Below are positions 8,862-15,531 of a stretch of DNA of 49,368 bases, piece by piece (the first letter of the stretch is position 1; the number at the start of each line of letters is the position of its first letter). Both the position numbers and the translations under genes were made by a program. Origin of the DNA: Thermocrinis sp. Lineage in GTDB: Bacteria > Aquificota > Aquificia > Aquificales > Aquificaceae. Below the pieces are notes generated by a model. The model was not told the DNA's origin and made no database searches. It saw nothing but the letters and a program-made list of their open reading frames with translations. The stretch covers positions 1 through 49,368 of the forward strand of contig JAJHRQ010000007.1 of assembly GCA_020833645.1 (NCBI GenBank). Reading direction: 5' to 3'.

Positions 8862-9730
8862 TGTTGTTTCTTTTCCTTTTCTTGTTTGCCTTCTCTCAGG
8901 AAAAGGTTTTTCACCTTATGGGCACCTATGCCATAATAGACCTGCCCTCCGAAAAGGCATATCAAGCCTACAGGTTTATGAAGGGACTTGAGGAAAAACT
9001 CTCCGATTACATAGAAGATTCTGAGGTTTCAAAGATCAACAAGAAGGCGGGTGTGGAACCGGTGGAGGTGTCCGCGGATACATTGGAGGTTATAAAAAAA
9101 TCCCTTTGGCTTTCGGAGCTTACAGAGGGAGCCTTTGACATAACAGTAGGTGCCATAACCATAAGGGCAAGAAGGTTAAGAGAAATTTCCGAAGACGAGG
9201 CAAGGAATCTGGTGAATTACAAAAAGGTCAGGGTGGAAGGCAGTAGCGTATTTCTTGAAGAGAAAGGTATGGCTATAGATTTGGGAGGCATAGGAAAGGG
9301 CTTTGCCATTCAGAAGGCCTATGAGTTTATAAAAACAGACAAGGGTTTTATCGCAATAGCGGGAGACCTACGGGTATGGGGGCACAAAAGACTTTTAGCG
9401 GTGTATAACCCTATTAATGGCAAAATCTTAGCCCAAGGCTACAATAAAAAGGACCTTTGCCTTTCTGCATCAGGAAATTACAGAAGAGAACGCATAATTG
9501 GTAAAGGTGGCAAGATATTGCAAGTAACAGTAGCTTATGAGGATTGCATTTTGGCGGATGGGTTATCTACAGCCCTTTTTTCTATGGATGATAAAAAAAG
9601 ATGGGATTTTATTGAAAAACACCCACAGTTCGGCTATCTTTTGCTGTCTTCCGACGGTTCTGTTTATGTAAATAAGACCTTTCTTGAGTTTTTTGAAAGT
9701 TTGGAGTTTTTCGGAAATGGTGTAAAATAA
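8852..9730 (+). CDS. apbE: FAD:protein FMN transferase
   Basis: Transfers FMN from FAD to a Thr in FMN-binding domains outside the cytoplasm. The 292-residue protein starts with a signal sequence (LMLFLFLFLFAFSQ) and has the ApbE blocks FHLMGTYAIIDL, ELTEGAFDITVGA and DLGGIGKGFAIQKAYEF (about residues 147-163), plus the C-terminal DCILADGLSTALFSMD segment with the conserved Asp for metal binding. The most likely substrate is the FMN-binding protein encoded at 7396-7938. The start overlaps the upstream membrane-protein gene by 10 bp; acylphosphatase follows after 4 bp. Confidence 0.93.
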   Translation: MGLMLFLFLFLFAFSQEKVFHLMGTYAIIDLPSEKAYQAYRFMKGLEEKLSDYIEDSEVSKINKKAGVEPVEVSADTLEVIKKSLWLSELTEGAFDITVGAITIRARRLREISEDEARNLVNYKKVRVEGSSVFLEEKGMAIDLGGIGKGFAIQKAYEFIKTDKGFIAIAGDLRVWGHKRLLAVYNPINGKILAQGYNKKDLCLSASGNYRRERIIGKGGKILQVTVAYEDCILADGLSTALFSMDDKKRWDFIEKHPQFGYLLLSSDGSVYVNKTFLEFFESLEFFGNGVK

Positions 9731-9734
9731 ACCT

Positions 9735-10010
9735 ATGAGGTCCGCCTACAGGGTTTTTCTGTCCGGCGTAGTGCAGGGAGTAGGCTTTAGAAGCTGGACA
9801 AAGAACCTAGGAGAGAGCTACGGACTTAGCGGTTGGGTGCGCAACCTACCGGACGGAAGGGTTGAGGTTTTTGTGGAGGGCGATGAGGAGGTTGTGGCCC
9901 AGTTCATATGGAAACTGTGGGAAGGTCCAAGGTCCGCAAGGGTGGACAGGATGGAAATTTTAAAGGAGGTGCCAACCCATGAAGAAAAGGGTTTTTATAT
10001 TAAGTATTAG
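9735..10010 (+). CDS. acyP: Acylphosphatase
   Basis: A 91-residue protein with the full acylphosphatase signature: FLSGVVQGVGFRSWTKN (phosphate-binding loop with catalytic Arg19) and GLSGWVRNLPDGRVEVFVEG (catalytic Asn37). It hydrolyses acyl phosphates such as acetyl phosphate or carbamoyl phosphate in the cytoplasm. Length is exactly normal for the family. Its 3' end overlaps the LysM gene start by 32 bp, so the two are probably translationally coupled though functionally unrelated. Confidence 0.95.
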   Translation: MRSAYRVFLSGVVQGVGFRSWTKNLGESYGLSGWVRNLPDGRVEVFVEGDEEVVAQFIWKLWEGPRSARVDRMEILKEVPTHEEKGFYIKY

Positions 10011-11412
10011 CCTACTTTTTGGAACGGCTTTTTCTCAAGAGTGCAAATACCACAAGGTAAAAAGTGGAGAAACCCTAGAAAAAATCGCAAGGAACTATGG
10101 AGTTAGTGTACAAGAACTCATAAAAGCTAACAAAAACATAAATCCAAACAAACTAAAAGTGGGTGGAAATTTATGCATTCCTCAGAGGATATCCGCGAAA
10201 GCGCAGGACTACGCCATATACAAAGTTAAAAAAGGAGACACACTACAAAGCATAGCTGAAAAATTTGGAGTTGATGTGCAGGAGCTGAAGGGCTTTAACA
10301 ACCTAAAGTCTGAAAAGATAATAGAAGGGCAGGAAATAAAAATACCCGCAAGAGGTACCGCTAGAAGACAGAAAAAGGAAACCCAAAAGTATGGATCCTA
10401 TGTAGTTCAAAAGGGTGCAAGGCTTGAGCATATAGCAAAAAAACTGGGTGTTTCCCAAAGGGAGTTGGAAGAGCTTAACCCAGAGTTAAAAGGTAAATGG
10501 CTAACAAAAGGAACAGTAGTTAAGGTACCAAAGCAAGAGCAAAAAAAGAAAAAAAGGGAAGAAAGCTACACGGTATATAAAATCAAAAAAGGAGGTCGCC
10601 TTGAGCATGTGGCAGAGCGCTTGGGAGTTCCCAAAGAGGAATTGGAAAGACTCAATCCGGAGCTGAAGGGTAAATGGCTTTCTGCGGGGACAGAGGTAAA
10701 GGTGCCTATAAAGGCCAAAAAAGAGGAAGAGCCAAAGGTCTCCTACAGAACCTATGTAGTTCAGAAGAGCGCAAAGCTTGAGCATGTGGCAAAAAAGCTG
10801 GGGGTCTCTCAAAAGGAATTAGAAGAACTTAACCCAGAGCTAAAAGGTAAATGGCTAGCAAAGGGAACGGTGGTTAAGGTGCCTGTAAAGGTAGAGGAAA
10901 AGAAACAGGCGGTCCGTCCAGCAGAAAAACCCTTAGAAGAAAGGGCGGAAGAAAAAAGACAAGCCATTCGTCCTATAGAGAAACCTTCAGAAGAAAGGAA
11001 GCAGGAAAGCACATCCAAGGCAGAAGCTGAAACGCCACAGGAAGTAAAAATATCAAGAAATAGCCTGCCTATGCCTGTGGATGGTAAAGTTTCCAAGAAC
11101 GGTAGAGGGATCACCATAGCCACAGATTGTGGAAAGCCAGTAAGGGCAGTTGATAGTGGAAGGGTCATATACAGTGGAGGAGACCTAAAAGCCTACGGAA
11201 ACATGGTCATAGTGGATCATGGGGATTTTATCTCCATATATGCATACAACGAGAAAAATTTAGTAAAGAGAGGCGATAGCGTGTCAAGAGGGCAACAGAT
11301 CGCTTTAGTTGGAAGAAGGAACGAAGGAGAAGAATGCATGCTTTACTTTGAACTTAGAAATAAAGAGGGTGTTCCACTAGACCCAACTGAGTATATAAGA
11401 AACACCCAGTAA
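9979..11412 (+). CDS. LysM-repeat protein with degenerate LytM domain (NlpD/EnvC-like)
   Basis: The 477-residue protein has a signal peptide (about 1-19), five LysM-type repeats (starting near residues 25, 76, 135, 194 and 254), a charged Glu/Lys/Arg-rich linker (about 308-350) and a C-terminal M23/LytM fold. The LytM fold keeps YGNMVIVDHG, but the other metal and catalytic histidines are gone: the usual YAHL is IYAYN and HLHFE is MLYFELR. It is therefore probably not a peptidase but a periplasmic activator of cell-wall amidases, like NlpD or EnvC, anchored on peptidoglycan by LysM. Repeats 3-5 share the segment EELNPELKGKWL and look recently duplicated. Confidence 0.85.
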   Translation: MKKRVFILSISLLFGTAFSQECKYHKVKSGETLEKIARNYGVSVQELIKANKNINPNKLKVGGNLCIPQRISAKAQDYAIYKVKKGDTLQSIAEKFGVDVQELKGFNNLKSEKIIEGQEIKIPARGTARRQKKETQKYGSYVVQKGARLEHIAKKLGVSQRELEELNPELKGKWLTKGTVVKVPKQEQKKKKREESYTVYKIKKGGRLEHVAERLGVPKEELERLNPELKGKWLSAGTEVKVPIKAKKEEEPKVSYRTYVVQKSAKLEHVAKKLGVSQKELEELNPELKGKWLAKGTVVKVPVKVEEKKQAVRPAEKPLEERAEEKRQAIRPIEKPSEERKQESTSKAEAETPQEVKISRNSLPMPVDGKVSKNGRGITIATDCGKPVRAVDSGRVIYSGGDLKAYGNMVIVDHGDFISIYAYNEKNLVKRGDSVSRGQQIALVGRRNEGEECMLYFELRNKEGVPLDPTEYIRNTQ

Positions 11413-11413
11413 A

Positions 11414-11797
11414 TTACTCCATAGGGCTTATGTAAATTATTGTTTTTTGTACACCCTTTTCTATACGCTTTAACGTTCTTATTTCGTAGATTTGATTGTC
11501 GTTTTTTATAACCTTAGCCTTTTCTAAGACATCCCATAGGCTCTTTAGCATGTTGTCAATATCCCTCTTTCTGTGATTGGGCAAGACCAAGATCACTTCC
11601 ATTGAAAGTTTGCCGTCCAAAGGTTCTCCCTGGTACTGCTGTTTTATCTCCCACACCGCCCTCACTTCCCAGTTTTTAACCCTTGGGGGTTTAAAGACTA
11701 CACCGCCTCTCTTTCTTATATACCTGTTGCTTTTAGGAACTGGCAAAGAGGAAAGCTCAAGCTTTATCCTCTTTTCTTCACTCACTTTTTTCTTCAA
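11414..11797 (-). CDS. rusA: RusA-family Holliday junction resolvase
   Basis: The 127-residue protein has the RusA core: a hydrophobic strand (LSMEVILVLP), then RKRDIDNMLKSLWDVLEKA with the paired Asp residues that bind magnesium, and KNDNQIYEI. RusA proteins cut Holliday junctions as dimers. RusA is often phage-borne, but here it is the last gene of a long housekeeping array and overlaps rimO by 20 bp. No phage genes are near. The end is 2 bp from the convergent LysM gene. Confidence 0.85.
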   Translation of the reverse strand: MKKKVSEEKRIKLELSSLPVPKSNRYIRKRGGVVFKPPRVKNWEVRAVWEIKQQYQGEPLDGKLSMEVILVLPNHRKRDIDNMLKSLWDVLEKAKVIKNDNQIYEIRTLKRIEKGVQKTIIYISPME

Positions 11798-13067
11798 CCA
11801 ACAGGTCTAGCTCTTTAAAGTCCTTTACCACTACGTCTACCATCTCTCCCTCTTTAACTAGTCTCTCTGCCTCTAAATAGCACAGCCCATCCACCTCTGG
11901 TGCTTGAAACCAAAGCCTGCCCACGGGCACAATATTCATTTCCTCATCGTAGCCATCCACCAACATCCTAAAGCTTTTACCCAAAAGTCCTCTGTACTTT
12001 TCCTTTATAACCTCACTCTGAACTTCGTAAATAAGTGCCCTCCTTCTCTCCTTTTCCTCCTCGGGTATAGGGTCTCCTAAGGACTCTGCAAAAGTGCCAT
12101 CCTCGTGGGAATAGCTAAACACACCCACCCAATGAAAGTAGCCCTTTTGAACAAACTCAATCAATTCCTCAAAGTCCTTTGTGTCTTCCTCCGGATAGCC
12201 TACTATGAAGCTTGTTCTTAAGACTGCGTTGGGTATTTTGGAGAAGATCCTTTCCACGAGCCCTTCCACAAAATCTTTACCATAACCTCTCCTCATGCTC
12301 TTTAAAACCTTGTTAGAAACATGTTGTAGTGGTATATCAAAGTATGGCAGGACCTTTGAAGAGTTTTTAATGTAATCAATAAGCTCATCACTCACGTCCG
12401 TGGGATAAAGATATAAAAGTCGGACCCACTCTATACCTTCTATATCCTCCAGCTTTTCTAAGAGTTTAAGCAGGGCATTCTTTCCGTATAGATCTCTGCC
12501 GTAATAGGTGGTATCCTGCGAAATTAAGCATAGTTCCTTTACTCCGTTTTCTGCTATCCATTGGGCTTCCTCTACAAGTTCCTGCATGCCCTTTGACCTG
12601 TATCTGCCCCTTATGGAAGGTATGGCACAAAAGGAACAAAGGCGGTTGCATCCCTCAGATATCTTAAGGTATGCGTAAGATTTAGGAGTAGTTAATATCC
12701 TTTGAACTTTTTCTACTTTCTTTAGGCCCAAAAACTCAAGAATTTGGTCCCAGCTCTCAGTTCCAAAGTATGCCTGAACTTCTGGTATTTCCTTTTGTAG
12801 TTCTTCTTTGTATCTTTCTACCAAACAGCCCATAACGATGACCTTTTTGTTTTCTGCGTATTCAAGTATGTAGTCTATTGCCTCCTCCTTGGCTGGGTTT
12901 ATAAAACCACAGGTGTTTATGATTATGGTGTTTGCCTTTTGGGGATCATCCACCAGTTTCGCGCCCGCTGACTTTAGCTTTCCCAGAAGAATTTCCGTAT
13001 CTACCAAGTTTTTGGAACAGCCTAAGCTAATAACTCCTATCTTTAGTTCATTTCTTTTGCGTGTCAT
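11778..13067 (-). CDS. rimO: Ribosomal protein S12 (Asp) methylthiotransferase
   Basis: Radical-SAM enzyme that methylthiolates an Asp of ribosomal protein uS12. The 429-residue protein has the N-terminal UPF0004 domain (SLGCSKNLVDTE; NTCGFINPAKEEAID; VMGCLVERY: three cluster cysteines), the radical-SAM motif CNRLCSFCAIPSIRGRYRS and a C-terminal TRAM domain. IRGRYRSK and IDYI favour RimO over MiaB. It overlaps the small exported-protein gene by 20 bp upstream and rusA downstream, placing it in the pil/ppsA array. Confidence 0.94.
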   Translation of the reverse strand: MTRKRNELKIGVISLGCSKNLVDTEILLGKLKSAGAKLVDDPQKANTIIINTCGFINPAKEEAIDYILEYAENKKVIVMGCLVERYKEELQKEIPEVQAYFGTESWDQILEFLGLKKVEKVQRILTTPKSYAYLKISEGCNRLCSFCAIPSIRGRYRSKGMQELVEEAQWIAENGVKELCLISQDTTYYGRDLYGKNALLKLLEKLEDIEGIEWVRLLYLYPTDVSDELIDYIKNSSKVLPYFDIPLQHVSNKVLKSMRRGYGKDFVEGLVERIFSKIPNAVLRTSFIVGYPEEDTKDFEELIEFVQKGYFHWVGVFSYSHEDGTFAESLGDPIPEEEKERRRALIYEVQSEVIKEKYRGLLGKSFRMLVDGYDEEMNIVPVGRLWFQAPEVDGLCYLEAERLVKEGEMVDVVVKDFKELDLLVEEKSE

Positions 13068-13272
13068 CTTCCGTCTTCTTTAAAAACTCTCTAGGGTTTC
13101 TATTAACCCTTACAGTCTTAACGCCACCTCCCTTTTCCTCAACCACCATATAGTTCTCTACCTTTCCCTTTTTTTCAACCACTATATATCCTACCACACC
13201 CTCCAAATCGGTAAAGGGCTCCTTCGCGTAGGAATACAAAAAGACCACCAAGAGAAGTAAAAGTAATCTCAT
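13048..13272 (-). CDS. Small exported protein in the pilMNO cluster (PilP position)
   Basis: A 74-residue protein with a clear signal sequence (MRLLLLLLVVFLYSYA) and a short mature part containing GVVGYIVVEKKGKVENYMVV. Sequence alone does not identify it. It directly follows pilO with a 4-bp overlap, the place where pilP is found in type IV pilus operons, and the beta-strand-like repeats could be a minimal PilP. PilP is normally more than twice as long and has a lipobox, which is absent here. Treat as a hypothetical pilus-assembly accessory protein. Confidence 0.65.
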   Translation of the reverse strand: MRLLLLLLVVFLYSYAKEPFTDLEGVVGYIVVEKKGKVENYMVVEEKGGGVKTVRVNRNPREFLKKTEDDTQKK

Positions 13273-13994
13273 ATTTTTTCCTCTTTCATAATAACTAATA
13301 TAGTCAAATCTCCCTTCAGCATGCCCTTTTCAACCCTCTCCACCTTAAAGGCAGAAGGGTATGAAACAAAACCTCCCTTTTCCAGAGCTTTTAAGAAATT
13401 CACTACATTTGCATAACTACCCACAAAGGATATTTTAAGCTCTGCAGTGGGATGCTTTACCACATGGGAGGTTTGTTGTTTTTGCTCTTGTGCCTTTTGC
13501 TGGGATTTTTGTTGCTGTTGTCCTTGCTGTTGTGGTTGCTCCTTCACTATCTTAACTACCGCTTTCCCTTCTGGAGTTTTTTCCAAGGTGTAATTCACCT
13601 CACTGGGCTTAGCAAGGTTTATGGAAAGTATTCTTACCCCGCTTTTGCTTGCTATGGCACCCAACTTTTTGTATACAGAGCTTGCCTCCTCAGTGGAAGG
13701 CATCTCTCCAACCAATAACTCAAGCTCTTGCTTTTTTACTTCCAGTTGAGCCTTTAAATCATCTCTTTGCTTTCTAAGAGGTTCCAAGGCTTTTGGGTCT
13801 GTCAATCTCTTCAACTCTGCTATGCGTCTGTTAAGCTCTTCCTTTTCTTTTCTACTTTTTTCTAAATCTTCTCTTAAAGGGGTGATTAGCATTACATAGA
13901 TATATCCTATGATGACTATTGGTAATATTAGAAGTATAAACAATTTCTGCCACTGAGGAAGAGCGGACCACTGGGCCTTTAGCTTTTCCATCAC
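13269..13994 (-). CDS. pilO: Type IV pilus inner-membrane alignment protein PilO
   Basis: PilO forms heterodimers with PilN in the periplasm and links the pilus motor to the secretin. The 241-residue protein has a short cytoplasmic start, a membrane segment (about 18-36, LFILLILPIVIIGYIYVML), a coiled coil (about 43-95) and a ferredoxin-like C-terminal domain (SFVGSYANVVNFLKALEKG). A Gln-rich stretch (about residues 148-178) interrupts the C-terminal domain and looks like a low-complexity insertion. It overlaps pilN by 4 bp upstream and the small exported-protein gene by 4 bp downstream. Confidence 0.85.
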   Translation of the reverse strand: MMEKLKAQWSALPQWQKLFILLILPIVIIGYIYVMLITPLREDLEKSRKEKEELNRRIAELKRLTDPKALEPLRKQRDDLKAQLEVKKQELELLVGEMPSTEEASSVYKKLGAIASKSGVRILSINLAKPSEVNYTLEKTPEGKAVVKIVKEQPQQQGQQQQKSQQKAQEQKQQTSHVVKHPTAELKISFVGSYANVVNFLKALEKGGFVSYPSAFKVERVEKGMLKGDLTILVIMKEEKI

Positions 13995-14638
13995 TGCCCT
14001 CCTATGCTTTTTTCCGCAACAAGTTTTGTGGAATAATACTCATAACCGTTTGGTGTCACTTTCCTTTCTATACCACTTATAAAAACTTCCGCATTTTTCT
14101 TTCTAAGGCTGTCGGCATAAGAGCTTATGCTTGCATAGTCAAAAGAAGAGAGGTCAAATTCTGTCTTAAGTTTTCTGTTCTCTATGTCTAGGCTTTGGCT
14201 ATAAGTAAACATCCAACTAACAGAAGGAACGGAACTGGAAAAACTAATAAAGCTATTGTTAAAAGGTTCATACAGTGATTTCAAACCTATAAGTATATCC
14301 TTACTGCGTTCTACCGCATCCATTTCTGTTTTTAAAGCGGATATTTCAGACTCTATTTCTTTCTTTTCCTCTGAAATGCGTTTCGCCAACCCCTCTAATC
14401 TGTTCTTTTCCACCTGCAATTGATCTATCTCCAGCTTTATTTGCGTTATTTCCTTTGAGATTTTCCAATACCATACACCCATGCCTAAAACGCAAATCCA
14501 AAGGAGAGCAGATAGATAATACTGTGCTTTGTCTAGTTTTAAAAGATCACTAACCTTTACCTCCTTCAGAGATACAAACGTGGGTTGCGGTAAAGTTCTT
14601 TTAGCTTTTTTCTCCTTAAGTAGATTGATTTTTATCAT
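13991..14638 (-). CDS. pilN: Type IV pilus assembly protein PilN
   Basis: The 215-residue protein starts MIKINLLKEKK, the conserved cytoplasmic INLL motif by which PilN binds the groove of PilM. A membrane segment follows (about 40-58, YLSALLWICVLGMGVWYW), then a coiled coil (about 62-110) and a small periplasmic domain. It sits between pilM and pilO with 4-bp overlaps on both sides, the canonical order. No pilQ, pilB or pilin gene is in the window. Confidence 0.88.
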   Translation of the reverse strand: MIKINLLKEKKAKRTLPQPTFVSLKEVKVSDLLKLDKAQYYLSALLWICVLGMGVWYWKISKEITQIKLEIDQLQVEKNRLEGLAKRISEEKKEIESEISALKTEMDAVERSKDILIGLKSLYEPFNNSFISFSSSVPSVSWMFTYSQSLDIENRKLKTEFDLSSFDYASISSYADSLRKKNAEVFISGIERKVTPNGYEYYSTKLVAEKSIGGQ

Positions 14639-15531
14639 TTTGTCCTCTCCCTCAAACTAAGTATATAGGGGACAAAAAAGTTGGGCGGTAGTTCGCCAGC
14701 GTCCAAAAGCCCTAATATGGGCAGGTTTTCAAGCATATAATCTAAGAAACTTTGATTGCTTAGGATAACACCTGCAATATAAACGCTAAATATATCGTTT
14801 ATCACAATCAGATTCCTCACCTCTGCAATAAAGTTTTCCAAGAGTTCCTCAGAGGTGGAGTGTGATTTTGCCTTTTTAATGTATCCCAAATAATCCCAGT
14901 TTATTACAGAATAGGATATATTGGAGGGGCTGTAAGTTAAAAGTATAGAATAATCGTAGTCTATGTATAAGATGGAAAAAGGCAAGGCAAGCTTATGATA
15001 TATACCGTAATTCGCTATAGCCAGTACTTCATAGTCTATAATTTCGGGCTTTAGTCCTGCGGAACTGATTAAATTAGCTAGCTTATTGACAGATTCAGCG
15101 CGGGCAAGCACCAAAGCCACGCTTAGGGCATCTTCTCCGCGTAAGATAAAGTAATCGTAAGTAGTTTCTTCTTTTATCTGACTTAACTCCCTTTTTATTA
15201 TCCATTCTATGGCGCTGTCCAAATCTTTTTGGCTTATCTTGGAAGGGTATTTGTAGAGCTTTAGTATTCCATCGGTAGCTGGGAGCGATGCTATAACTTT
15301 ATGTCCCTGTAATCCATATTCGGCTACTATCTTTTTTAGGGCTAAAAGTTTTTTATTTTCACCCCCATCCTCAAAGATAATCTCCTGTGGTTGAAAAATG
15401 GGCTTTCCATCTTCTCCTAACTCAAAAAGCCGTATGAAGCTTTTACCAACCTGCAGTGCCAAGTAGTTTTTAGCTCCTTTAACCTTAAAGGAGGGAAAGC
15501 TTAAAGTCCTTATACGCTCCAAAACTTTCAT
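14635..15531 (-). CDS. pilM: Type IV pilus assembly ATPase-like protein PilM
   Basis: An actin-like-fold cytoplasmic protein that binds PilN. The 298-residue protein begins with the usual pattern KNYLALQVGKSFIRLFEL, then HKVIASLPATDGILK and a long region with ILYIDYDYSILLTY in place of the second phosphate loop. The nucleotide-binding glycines are weaker than in typical PilM, so ATP binding is uncertain. It starts inside the end of ppsA (4-bp overlap) and runs into pilN with a 4-bp overlap. Assignment rests on weak similarity plus gene order. Confidence 0.8.
   Translation of the reverse strand: MKVLERIRTLSFPSFKVKGAKNYLALQVGKSFIRLFELGEDGKPIFQPQEIIFEDGGENKKLLALKKIVAEYGLQGHKVIASLPATDGILKLYKYPSKISQKDLDSAIEWIIKRELSQIKEETTYDYFILRGEDALSVALVLARAESVNKLANLISSAGLKPEIIDYEVLAIANYGIYHKLALPFSILYIDYDYSILLTYSPSNISYSVINWDYLGYIKKAKSHSTSEELLENFIAEVRNLIVINDIFSVYIAGVILSNQSFLDYMLENLPILGLLDAGELPPNFFVPYILSLRERTK

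Noticed and set aside
11414-11797. Prophage origin of the rusA region
   Set aside because: No other phage-type gene is near and rusA overlaps rimO within a housekeeping array.
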